In this document: piece after piece, positions 1-6,360 of the stretch
Layout: each line of letters starts with the position of its first letter
Position numbering within the stretch: position 1 is the stretch's first letter
Source: Alphaproteobacteria bacterium
GTDB taxonomy: Bacteria > Pseudomonadota > Alphaproteobacteria > Micavibrionales > Micavibrionaceae
Direction of reading: 5' to 3'
Length of the DNA stretch: 7,400 nt
Assembly (NCBI GenBank): GCA_030427765.1
Contig: JAUICS010000059.1
Span: forward strand, 1-7,400
The notes under the pieces: generated by a model
Databases searched by the model: none
What the model saw: the letters and a program-made list of their open reading frames with translations, nothing else
What the model was told of the DNA's origin: nothing
Translations under genes and position numbers: made by a program

Positions 1-393
1 TCCACCTTTGACGCGGCCAAAGATAACACCATTTACTTTTTCACCTTTCTCACAAGCTTTCTCAAGTTCGATCCAGGCTTCCTCACGGCGAGCTTTTTCA
101 CGGCTTAATACCGCCTCTCCGTGTCTGTCTTCAACTTGTTCGATGTAAACGTCAATTTGATCGCCAACCTTTACCTCTGGGTCTTCTCCGGGCATTGCGA
201 ATTCACGAAGTGGAACGCGCCCTTCTGATTTTAAGCCAACATCGATAAGGGCTTCGTCCTTAAGAATGTTAATTACGACGCCTTTAACAACTGTCCCCTC
301 AAAATCGTTAGTATTTTTTAGTGATGCTTCCAATAATGAAGCAAATTCATCTGAACCTTCTCTATCTAGAAGGTTCGCAGCAACATGTGCCAT
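1..393 (-). CDS. rpsA: 30S ribosomal protein S1, N-terminal part (cut by window edge)
   Basis: Ribosomal protein S1 binds mRNA on the 30S subunit and helps place it for initiation. My translation of the minus strand gives 131 residues beginning MAHVAANLLDREGSDEF and running open to base 1. An S1-type RNA-binding repeat starts near residue 31 (FEGTVVKGVVINI), with the typical IDVGLKSEGRVPL stretch, then LSREKARREEAW near residues 96-107. This last stretch is characteristic of alphaproteobacterial S1. A second repeat begins around residue 118 (GEKVNGVIFGRVKGG). The ATG is supported by a Shine-Dalgarno GAAAGGA (bases 407-401), 7 bases upstream. The gene is last in the visible hisI-aroA-cmk-rpsA series and has its own likely promoter after cmk. 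The remaining C-terminal repeats, perhaps three quarters of the protein, lie outside the window. Confidence 0.95.
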   Translation of the reverse strand, partial: MAHVAANLLDREGSDEFASLLEASLKNTNDFEGTVVKGVVINILKDEALIDVGLKSEGRVPLREFAMPGEDPEVKVGDQIDVYIEQVEDRHGEAVLSREKARREEAWIELEKACEKGEKVNGVIFGRVKGG

Positions 394-463
394 GTAGTTT
401 TCCTTTCAAAATATATTTCACCAGTATTTTCCAAAAGTTTACGAAAATTAAAGGTGATGGAGC

Positions 464-493
464 TTTTTAGAGTGTTTGCCCCTGTTTTGTCAA
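464..493 (-). promoter_or_regulatory. Probable sigma-70 promoter of rpsA
   Basis: On the minus strand a perfect -35 box TTGACA (bases 493-488) is followed after 18 bases by TAAAAA (469-464), a 4 of 6 match to the -10 consensus. It lies directly after the cmk stop codon and would start transcription about 60-65 bases before the rpsA ATG. Separate promoters for rpsA downstream of cmk are known in other proteobacteria, which fits the high demand for S1. The sequence match is what I see; activity is inferred. Confidence 0.55.
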
Positions 494-497
494 GGGT

Positions 498-1214
498 TTA
501 GGCCATATTTTTTAGGTGGGGGGCGATATGGAACATTGCTGTTTTTATAACATTTTCGGCGGATAGTATGGTTGTGTCGATGATAACAGCATCATCTGCG
601 GGCTTCATCGGCGCTTGCGCACGGTTTGAATCGCGCTCATCCCGTGCCGTCATGTCGGCAAGGACATCGTCAAAGTTCACCGAAATACCTTTGGCACTTA
701 ATTCATCGAACCGTCGCCGCGCACGTGTATTAACGTCTGCAGTCACAAAAAATTTAATGGTGGCAGACGGACAAATAACGGTACCGATATCGCGCCCGTC
801 CATAACAACGCCTTGTGCCTCGGGATTGTAATGGCCGGTTGAAAAATCACGCTGCAGATCCAAAAGCAATTGTCTCAATTTTGGAATACCAGCGATTTTC
901 GATGCGGTGGAGCCTACATCATCAGTGCGTATTTTGGGATTATCGAGGTCCGATACGCTAAAATGCTCTTTCACCGTTTCGGCGATACGCACAATGTCAT
1001 CTTCCTGATGTGGCCGGATGTTATGTTCGAGGATTTTTAGGGCAATCAGGCGATACAGTGCGCCGGTGTCCATGTGGGCGAACGATAATTCCTTGGCTAG
1101 ATGTTTTGCCAGTGTTCCCTTACCGCTTGCGGCCGGTCCGTCGATCGCAATGACAATAGGATCAGGCAACTTTGGATCAGGCAAGGGCGATACCTGTAAC
1201 GTTTTGGTTGTCAT
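498..1214 (-). CDS. cmk: Cytidylate kinase (CMP/dCMP kinase)
   Basis: Transfers phosphate from ATP to CMP or dCMP in the cytoplasm, for pyrimidine nucleotide recycling. The protein shows the P-loop GPAASGKGT (about residues 26-34 from the start used here), then MDTGALYR, which is part of the nucleotide monophosphate binding region. Further on come MDGRDIGTVICP, the Arg-rich lid RARRRFDELSAKG, and ERDSNRAQAPMKPADDAVIIDTT, all landmarks of this family. I chose the ATG at 1214 (238 aa) because AGGA sits just upstream, with GAAGAG a few bases further. A longer form from an ATG at 1256 (252 aa) has no visible Shine-Dalgarno. Even the shorter form carries a 19-residue leader (TTKTLQVSPLPDPKLPDP) before the conserved core, slightly more than the usual family length. 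The start lies inside aroA, so the two genes are probably translationally coupled. Confidence 0.93.
   Translation of the reverse strand: MTTKTLQVSPLPDPKLPDPIVIAIDGPAASGKGTLAKHLAKELSFAHMDTGALYRLIALKILEHNIRPHQEDDIVRIAETVKEHFSVSDLDNPKIRTDDVGSTASKIAGIPKLRQLLLDLQRDFSTGHYNPEAQGVVMDGRDIGTVICPSATIKFFVTADVNTRARRRFDELSAKGISVNFDDVLADMTARDERDSNRAQAPMKPADDAVIIDTTILSAENVIKTAMFHIAPHLKNMA
1159..1184. repeat. Short direct repeat at the aroA/cmk junction
   Basis: The 11-base sequence GGATCAGGCAA occurs at 1159-1169 and again at 1174-1184, separated by CTTT, giving a 15-base period. Within cmk it encodes the doubled LPDP-K-LPDP in the leader peptide. The second copy contains the aroA stop codon (TGA, bases 1179-1177 on the minus strand). 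The simplest explanation is a small in-frame 15-base duplication that lengthened the Cmk leader. Confidence 0.75.
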
Positions 1215-2571
1215 TTTCCTGCTCTTCTTTGTCACGAATTTTGCATCCAATGTCATTCATAATGTCTACAAAGCCGGGGAAGCTTGTGGCGATTGGCGAT
1301 CCGTCATCAATTTCAATCGGCTCATCGGATACTGTGCCGAGTATAAGGAAGCTCATCGCAATACGGTGATCCAGTGCACATTCAATGAAGGCCCCGCCTT
1401 TTGGCGGTTTACCGTTTCCGTGCACGATTAAATCGTCACCATTTACCTCAACATTTACGCCGCATTTTTTTAAACCGTCGGCCATTAATGTCAGGCGGTC
1501 ACTTTCTTTAACGCGCAGTTCTTTTAAATCAAACATACGTGTTGTTCCCTCTGCGCAGGATGCGGCCACCGCCAAAATCGGGAATTCGTCAATCATACTC
1601 GGGTTACGCTCCGGCGGCACATCAATACCCTTCAAAGGTGATGTGCACGTTACAACCAGATCGGCGATGGGTTCACCGGCCTCAATACGTTTATTGTTGA
1701 ATTCAATGTTTGCGCCCATTTCTACCAGTGTGTTAAACAGACCCGTACGGCGCTCGTTAATCCCGATATTCGGCAATTTTAACGTTGATCCCGGATGAAT
1801 TAATGCGGCAACGATCGGGAATGCGGCGGAACTAGGGTCCGCAGGAATATGGATGGCACAGCCTTTTAATACCGGAAACGGTTCGACAGTTACGGCGAAA
1901 TGACCATTGTCATCTTGCGTGGTAGTCACATTGGCACCAAAGTGGTTAAGCAGGTTTTCGGTATGGTCACGTGTCCCAAGTTCCTCAATGACTGTGGTAT
2001 TGCCCTTCGCCGTTAAACCGGCAAGCATAATCGCGGATTTTACCTGCGCCGATGCAACAGGAAGTTTGTAGGTGATACCCAAACCTTCATTCGTTCCTTT
2101 TACGCCCAGCGGCAGTAAGTTATCATTACGGGCCATAAACGTCGCGCCCATCTCCTGCAATGGCCCCATAATCCTTGCCATCGGTCGTTTGGTAAGGGAT
2201 TTGTCGCCTGTAAAAAACGCCGTTACGTCCGACCCCGCACATAACCCAATTAGGAGGCGCGTTGATGTACCACTATTCCCCATATCAATCGGCTCGGTCG
2301 GGGATTCTAGGGCGCCAACGCCTAGACCATAGGCATGCCATAACCCGTTGTCGGCCTTATAAACCTTCGCGCCAAGCTGGTTGAGGGCGGTTGCCGTATT
2401 GATAACATCTTCGCCCTCCAGCAGTCCTGTAATGATTGTTTCATCCGTGGCCATGGCACCGAACATCAATGACCGATGGGAAATGGATTTATCACCGGGC
2501 ACTTTTACGTGGCCGTTCAGGGCATCGCAGGAATGCGATATAAGGGGTTTTGGTGAAGATGATGACGACAT
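1177..2571 (-). CDS. aroA: 3-phosphoshikimate 1-carboxyvinyltransferase (EPSP synthase), CP4-like type
   Basis: Joins shikimate-3-phosphate and phosphoenolpyruvate to make EPSP, the sixth step of the shikimate pathway to aromatic amino acids; cytoplasmic. Visible landmarks are VPGDKSISHRS (about residues 24-34), GLLEGEDVINT, the PEP-binding loop GNSGTSTR (98-105), TKRPM, SAQVKS, TRDHTE, PSMIDEFPILAVAA, ELRVKESDR and DHRIAMSF. GDKS, SAQVK and RDHTE place it with the class II (CP4-like) group, but the loop keeps Gly (GNSGT) where CP4 has Ala. I use the ATG at 2571 (464 aa), with AGGA 12 bases upstream. A TTG at 2583 is possible, but the AGGA then abuts it. The C-terminus runs about 18 polar residues past the conserved GCKI end (DKEEQENDNQNVTGIALA), and this tail overlaps the start of cmk. 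Confidence 0.95.
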   Translation of the reverse strand: MSSSSSPKPLISHSCDALNGHVKVPGDKSISHRSLMFGAMATDETIITGLLEGEDVINTATALNQLGAKVYKADNGLWHAYGLGVGALESPTEPIDMGNSGTSTRLLIGLCAGSDVTAFFTGDKSLTKRPMARIMGPLQEMGATFMARNDNLLPLGVKGTNEGLGITYKLPVASAQVKSAIMLAGLTAKGNTTVIEELGTRDHTENLLNHFGANVTTTQDDNGHFAVTVEPFPVLKGCAIHIPADPSSAAFPIVAALIHPGSTLKLPNIGINERRTGLFNTLVEMGANIEFNNKRIEAGEPIADLVVTCTSPLKGIDVPPERNPSMIDEFPILAVAASCAEGTTRMFDLKELRVKESDRLTLMADGLKKCGVNVEVNGDDLIVHGNGKPPKGGAFIECALDHRIAMSFLILGTVSDEPIEIDDGSPIATSFPGFVDIMNDIGCKIRDKEEQENDNQNVTGIALA

Positions 2572-2641
2572 TCTGGTACACAATCCTATCGGTTAGAAAT
2601 ACACATGAACACTACGGCGAAATGCCGCTTTCTGCAATATG

Positions 2642-3010
2642 TCAGGAAAATTTCAGTTTTTTGGTCGTTATATCCAGTTCGCGGTAAAAACATGTTTTAC
2701 GGCCCGTGTGACATGCACCGCCGCCAACTTGCTCAATTTCAATAAGTAATGCGTCCTGATCACAATCGACCTTGATGGACTTGACGTGTTGTACATTGCC
2801 GCTGGTTTCACCCTTTTTCCAGAGTTTCTGGCGTGACCGGCTCCAGTAATGAACGATACCTGTTTCTATGGTTTTGATAAGTGCATCTTTGTTCATCCAG
2901 GCCATCATATAAACCTCTTTTGTAACGTGATCTACGGCGATGGCTGCGATTAATCCGCCATCATTGAATGCGGGTTTGAAGTCACCGGTTTCGTCAATTT
3001 TTGTATTCAT
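2642..3010 (-). CDS. hisI: Phosphoribosyl-AMP cyclohydrolase
   Basis: Opens the adenine ring of phosphoribosyl-AMP in the third step of histidine biosynthesis; a cytoplasmic zinc and magnesium enzyme, usually a dimer. The 122-residue protein is the normal length for the stand-alone enzyme without a fused HisE pyrophosphatase. Motifs in order are GGLIAAIAVD (18-27), MMAWMN (35-40), HYWSRSRQKLWKKGETSGN (54-72), VDCDQDALL (81-89, with metal-binding Asp residues and Cys83) and ACHTGRKTCFYR (99-110, with Cys100 and Cys107 as likely zinc ligands). The start is ATG at 3010, with only a weak GGGA upstream. It is read in the same direction as aroA, 70 bases ahead of the aroA ATG, so the two are probably co-transcribed. 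No other histidine gene is visible here. Confidence 0.96.
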   Translation of the reverse strand: MNTKIDETGDFKPAFNDGGLIAAIAVDHVTKEVYMMAWMNKDALIKTIETGIVHYWSRSRQKLWKKGETSGNVQHVKSIKVDCDQDALLIEIEQVGGGACHTGRKTCFYRELDITTKKLKFS

Positions 3011-3218
3011 AATATCCCAGAATCATGTATATTTAATTTTAGTAGCCGTATACTCATACGGGTGCAACCTTCATCTATTTCTTTTTCTTTCTAGTCGTAG
3101 GACGGTAAACTTTAGCCTACATAAGCCGCTTTTTTAAATAAAATATTAACAAGTTCATACTAAAATTATGAAAAAATTGTCTTTATTAGGGTTAACAAAT
3201 TTTGAATGTGGGGTTTAG
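3011..3218. other. Divergent intergenic region between hisI and the response regulator gene
   Basis: This 208-base AT-rich spacer must hold the promoters for both flanking genes. On the minus strand TTGCAC (about 3067-3062) is a reasonable -35 box, followed after 17 bases by TACTAA or, a little further, TAAAAT. This is a possible hisI promoter with an inverted repeat in its spacer. For the plus-strand gene I see TAAAAT at 3161-3166 but no convincing -35 partner. A 5-base inverted repeat GTAGG/CCTAC (3097-3101 and 3116-3120) is too short to interpret. I see no small ORF or RNA gene here that I can support. Confidence 0.5.
3046..3061. promoter_or_regulatory. Perfect inverted repeat, possible operator
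   Basis: CCGTAT-ACTC-ATACGG is a perfect 6+6 base inverted repeat with a 4-base centre, lying 35 bases upstream of hisI. On the minus strand it falls between a candidate -35 (TTGCAC) and the -10 region, where a repressor commonly binds. It could equally be a hairpin of little consequence. No binding protein can be named. Confidence 0.35.
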
Positions 3219-4112
3219 TTGAAATCTGTCGATAACAGCCCAGAATATGACTATATAAAATTCCTCGAGTCGATTAACAAAGACTTGCAAGGATGGGTAT
3301 CTCTGTACTTTGGTTTGTCTAGACAGCTTGAGCATGGAAACCTGATGGATCAACTGCAATCGATCCCGGATGTTTTGTCCAAACATAAGAAACAATCAGA
3401 GTCCCTGTTTAAACGTATTCAGGAAGCAGCAGAAGGCATTGGTGCCGGCGCACTTTATCGTTTCAGTGACAATGACATCATGATTTTCTTCAAAATCAAA
3501 ACGGAAGAGCAAAACAAGAAAGTTCACCACCTATATAAGGAAATGAGCGAAAAACTGCCATTCGCAAAATGTCGTTATAGTGTTATGTCCGATGAATACC
3601 ACAATTACATGAAAATTGCGGATCAGAAGATTTTAAGCGCGAAGCGTATGGAAGCGTACATGGAGCTTGCCGATTACAACAAAGTGTCCAGTATTGGACT
3701 TCGTCGTTCGAAGCGGTTTGAGCCGCGTGTAATGATTGTTGAGGATGACCGGTTTACGGCGGCGTATACATCAAATTTGCTGAATAAGGATTTTGAGGTC
3801 ATTCACGCCCGTAACGGGGAAGAAGGCATTAAGTATTACATCGAATATGCACCGGATACGGTCTTCCTGGACATTCATCTGCCGGGTTTGACAGGACATC
3901 AAACATTGAAAGCTATTAAAGCCGCGGATAAGAAGGCGTTCATCATCATGATGAGTGTAGATACGATCCGTGAAAACGTGATATCCGCCTGCCGATTGGG
4001 GGCGCAAAGTTTCCTGAAAAAACCGTTCAATAAAGAACGTTTGCTCAAAGTCGCAAAGAAATCACCATTCCTTCATACGCAGAATGAGTCAAGCGAGCTT
4101 CTTGGCGCGTAA
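3219..4112 (+). CDS. Response regulator with unrecognised N-terminal domain and C-terminal receiver
   Basis: The C-terminal part, about residues 168-285, is a CheY-like receiver. It has the acidic pocket E175-D176-D177 in MIVEDDR, the phospho-acceptor D218 in VFLDIHLPG, the switch Ser246 in IIMMSVDT and K268 in FLKKPF, so it should be phosphorylatable. Residues 1-165 form a domain I cannot assign. It has GWVSLYFGLSRQ near 25-36, a charged helical stretch, then ALYRFSDNDIMIFFKI (78-93), which loosely recalls a degenerate GGDEF-type fold. No DNA-binding domain or enzymatic signature is seen. The start is TTG at 3219, preceded by GTGGGG; an in-frame stop sits immediately upstream, and the next Met (residue 43) would cut into sequence that looks protein-like. 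No histidine kinase is nearby, so this is an orphan regulator. It converges on folE with an 8-base gap. Confidence 0.85.
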   Translation: MKSVDNSPEYDYIKFLESINKDLQGWVSLYFGLSRQLEHGNLMDQLQSIPDVLSKHKKQSESLFKRIQEAAEGIGAGALYRFSDNDIMIFFKIKTEEQNKKVHHLYKEMSEKLPFAKCRYSVMSDEYHNYMKIADQKILSAKRMEAYMELADYNKVSSIGLRRSKRFEPRVMIVEDDRFTAAYTSNLLNKDFEVIHARNGEEGIKYYIEYAPDTVFLDIHLPGLTGHQTLKAIKAADKKAFIIMMSVDTIRENVISACRLGAQSFLKKPFNKERLLKVAKKSPFLHTQNESSELLGA

Positions 4113-4120
4113 TCTTTTTT

Positions 4121-4720
4121 CTATTTCGCTAAATCCAGAAAACGGCGCTGTGCCGCCGCATCATCTTTGAATATGCCACTAAATCCGTTTGTAATTGTTG
4201 CAACATCTTCTTTTTCAACCCCGCGTGAACTCATGCAGAAATGGACGGCTTCGATTTGAACGGCACTGCCGCGCGGTTGCAGGGCATCTTGCAATGTGTT
4301 GATGATGTTTTGGGTCATCACTTCCTGACTAACCATACGTTTTGCGAAAATATCGACAACGCGTGCCAGTTTGCTGATACCCACGATTTTCTTGTCTGGC
4401 CAGTACGCTACTGTGGCCTTTCCAACAATCGGATGAATGTGGTGTTCGCAGTAGGAATGGAAACGTATGCCGCGTAGAAGGATGATATCGTCGTATCCTT
4501 CAATATCTTCAAACACTTTTGTAAGTTCCGCCACAGGGTCCATTTCGTAACCCGCGAAATGTTCCTCAAATGATTTTACAACACGTTCCGGCGTTTCGAT
4601 CAGGCCTTCACGTTCCGGGTTTTCACCGGCCCAGCGTAATAATGTACGTACGGCCTCACGCGCCTCTTCACGAGATGGTTTTTGTATTGCAGGAAATTTT
4701 GAAACAGAATTTGCAGTCAT
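4121..4720 (-). CDS. folE: GTP cyclohydrolase I
   Basis: Converts GTP to 7,8-dihydroneopterin triphosphate, the entry step to folate (and a supplier for queuosine-type pathways); a cytoplasmic zinc enzyme that forms decamers. From the ATG at 4720 the protein is 199 residues. It shows GLIETPERVVKSFEEHF (39-55), the zinc-binding YCEHHIHPIVGKATVAY (C91 and H94), GISKLARVVDIFAKR, and the third zinc ligand C162 in HFCMSSRGV, ending with a typical GIFKDD region. A longer form from TTG at 4762 would add 14 residues (TTG ACC ATA start). The conserved domain begins well after either start, so the choice is uncertain. It is divergent from cysS and convergent with the response regulator. No terminator hairpin is evident in the 8-base gap after its stop. 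Confidence 0.95.
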   Translation of the reverse strand: MTANSVSKFPAIQKPSREEAREAVRTLLRWAGENPEREGLIETPERVVKSFEEHFAGYEMDPVAELTKVFEDIEGYDDIILLRGIRFHSYCEHHIHPIVGKATVAYWPDKKIVGISKLARVVDIFAKRMVSQEVMTQNIINTLQDALQPRGSAVQIEAVHFCMSSRGVEKEDVATITNGFSGIFKDDAAAQRRFLDLAK

Positions 4721-4770
4721 TGACGTGTCCAACTTTAGATGTTTACGTTCTGTTATGGTCAATTTTGCCC

Positions 4771-4781
4771 ATGGTGACCAT
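4771..4781. promoter_or_regulatory. Palindrome between folE and cysS, possible operator
   Basis: ATGGT-G-ACCAT is an 11-base palindrome around one central base, partly overlapped by a second inverted repeat TGAC-CATT-GTCA. It lies in the folE/cysS divergent spacer, where both promoters must be. A TATATT box for folE (minus strand, 4804-4799) lies about 18 bases away, and a plus-strand TTGTCA (4781-4786) overlaps its edge. If folE truly starts at the TTG at 4762, the palindrome sits just before the coding region. Function is unknown. Confidence 0.3.
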
Positions 4782-4835
4782 TGTCATTGGCAAAAAATCA
4801 ATATAGAACGTTTTTAAATAAAAAAACCTTGGTTA

Positions 4836-6242
4836 ATGATGTCCAAACTTCGCATATACAACACATTAGCGTATAAAAAGCAAGAATTTAGTCCGATCGA
4901 CGAAAATCATGTGCGTCTATACGCGTGCGGACCGACCGTATATAACTACGCGCATATCGGAAATGCACGTATGGCGGTGGTTTTTGATATTTTATCGCGG
5001 GTACTGAAACAGATTTATCCAAAGGTCACGTACGTATCCAACATCACGGACATTGAAGACAAGATTATCAAGGCCGCGCGTGAAACGGGTGAGGATATAT
5101 CCACGATCACGCGCAAGTATACGGATATTTACAACAGTGATATGGCCGCATTGGGCGTTGGGTTGCCGGATGATCAACCGCGCGCGACGGAACACATTCC
5201 GCAGATGCTGGATATTATTAAGCGGCTTATCGATAACGGACACGCATACGCACGCGATGGACACGTACTGTTCCGCGTCAATTCGTTTGAGGCGTACGGA
5301 CGTTTGTCAGGCCGTAGTAAAGATGAACAAATCGCTGGTGCCCGTGTTGAGGTTGCACCGTACAAAGAAGATGCATGTGATTTTGTGCTATGGAAGCCAA
5401 GTCACGATGATGAACCGGGATGGGATAGCCCGTGGGGTTTTGGCCGCCCAGGATGGCATATTGAATGTTCGGCGATGAGTGAGGCTCGACTTGGCCTGCC
5501 ATTCGACATTCATGGCGGCGGCGCAGATTTGAAATTCCCGCATCATGAAAACGAAGTTGCACAAAGCTGCTGCTCACTCCCGCTCGTAGACGGTGACGAT
5601 AAAAACGACGTAACGCGATTTGCAAAATACTGGGTCCATAACGGATTTGTGACCGTTGAGGGTGAGAAAATGTCAAAATCCCTCGGTAATGTGACGCTTG
5701 TTCATAATTTGCTGGATGAGGGCGTGCAGGGTGAAACCATTCGCTTTACCCTTATGTCCGCGCATTATCGCCAGCCGCTGAATTGGACGCAGAATGCGTT
5801 AAAGCAATCAAAGGCGCAGCTTGATCGTTTTTACCAGGCACTTTTTGACAATTGCGATGTTGATGTAATTGACGGACGCGCAATGCCTGAAGGTTTCCTG
5901 AATGCCTTGCTAGATGACTTGAATTCACCGCTTGCGCTTGCCGAACTTAATGATCTGGCGGGGCAGCTTACAAAAACCAAGACGGCGGAAGCCAAAACTG
6001 ATTTTATAAATGCCCTCAACCTGATTGGCCTTTGCCAGAATGACCCTGCCGCGTGGCTGGGTTATGGGCAGGCGTGCGATACCATTGATGCCGATGCAAT
6101 TGATCGGTTGCTAGAGGAGCGTCAGCAGGCGCGCAAGGACAAAAACTTTGCCCGTGCGGATGAAATCCGTGATGAGCTTGCCGCCAATAATATCGTGATT
6201 GAGGACACGCCATCCGGCCCGAAATGGAAAAAATCCACCTGA
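4836..6242 (+). CDS. cysS: Cysteinyl-tRNA synthetase
   Basis: Activates cysteine with ATP and charges tRNA-Cys in the cytoplasm; a class I synthetase, monomeric in bacteria. The 468-residue length is normal. The Rossmann catalytic core has the HIGH-type signature as HIGN (40-43) within ACGPTVYNYAHIGNAR, and KMSKS at 278-282. The zinc site that recognises the cysteine thiol is complete: C31, C211 (GWHIECSAMS), H236 and E240 (PHHENE). The C-terminal helical anticodon-binding part ends in RKDKNFARADEIRDELAANN and a PSGPKWKK tail, as usual for the family. Two adjacent ATG codons (4836 and 4839) could start it; neither has a clear Shine-Dalgarno. It is divergent from folE, and no partner gene in the same operon is evident. 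Confidence 0.97.
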   Translation: MMSKLRIYNTLAYKKQEFSPIDENHVRLYACGPTVYNYAHIGNARMAVVFDILSRVLKQIYPKVTYVSNITDIEDKIIKAARETGEDISTITRKYTDIYNSDMAALGVGLPDDQPRATEHIPQMLDIIKRLIDNGHAYARDGHVLFRVNSFEAYGRLSGRSKDEQIAGARVEVAPYKEDACDFVLWKPSHDDEPGWDSPWGFGRPGWHIECSAMSEARLGLPFDIHGGGADLKFPHHENEVAQSCCSLPLVDGDDKNDVTRFAKYWVHNGFVTVEGEKMSKSLGNVTLVHNLLDEGVQGETIRFTLMSAHYRQPLNWTQNALKQSKAQLDRFYQALFDNCDVDVIDGRAMPEGFLNALLDDLNSPLALAELNDLAGQLTKTKTAEAKTDFINALNLIGLCQNDPAAWLGYGQACDTIDADAIDRLLEERQQARKDKNFARADEIRDELAANNIVIEDTPSGPKWKKST

Positions 6243-6261
6243 TTTTTTGCTTTTCTGTATC

Positions 6262-6285
6262 TGTTTAATTGTCTGTTATTAAACA
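6262..6285. repeat. AT-rich inverted repeat downstream of cysS
   Basis: TGTTTAAT (6262-6269) and ATTAAACA (6278-6285) form a perfect 8+8 base inverted repeat with an 8-base centre. It lies 20 bases after the cysS stop and about 15 bases before the -35 region of the next gene. As a terminator it would be weak: the stem is almost all A-T and the T-run at 6296-6302 is about 10 bases away. As an operator for the following gene it is equally possible. Confidence 0.35.
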
Positions 6286-6296
6286 ACAAATCCATT

Positions 6297-6360
6297 CTTT
6301 TTGTGTTTGTTAATTAATTTTTACTATTATGGGGTTATAGATTTTAAATAGAGGTGTGAA
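6297..6360 (+). promoter_or_regulatory. Promoter and leader, copy 1 of a twin module
   Basis: A T-rich start contains TTGTGT (6301-6306), then 18 bases, then TATTAT (6325-6330) followed by GGGG. A strong Shine-Dalgarno AGAGGTGT (6350-6357) sits 3 bases before the ATG. The same elements recur in order at 6963-7021 before the next gene: TTGTTAA at the same 12-base distance from the TA-rich -10 box, the G-run after it, and an identical AGAGGTGT with identical spacing to ATG. The resemblance is seen directly; promoter activity is inferred. Confidence 0.55.

Noticed and set aside
2269..2292. EPSP synthase as a possible naturally glyphosate-insensitive form because of its CP4-like class.
   Set aside because: The PEP-binding loop keeps Gly (GNSGT) where CP4 has Ala, so the key substitution is absent; class membership alone does not show tolerance.
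2615..2627. Short hairpin CGGC-GAAAT-GCCG between hisI and aroA, as a terminator.
   Set aside because: Only four firm base pairs and no T-run after it on the minus strand, so it should not stop transcription.
4113..4120. T-run between the convergent response regulator and folE stops, as a terminator.
   Set aside because: No stable stem precedes the T-run on either strand; the gap is only 8 bases.
5053..5676. Several long open frames on both strands inside cysS.
   Set aside because: They are other-frame readings of a clearly functional cysS, with no protein family features of their own.
6307..6330. TTGTTA as the -35 box of the twin promoters.
   Set aside because: It stands only 12 bases from the -10 box in both copies, too short for sigma-70. 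The slightly earlier TTGTGT and TTGTTT give 18 and 17 bases. TTGTTA may still be a conserved site of another kind.
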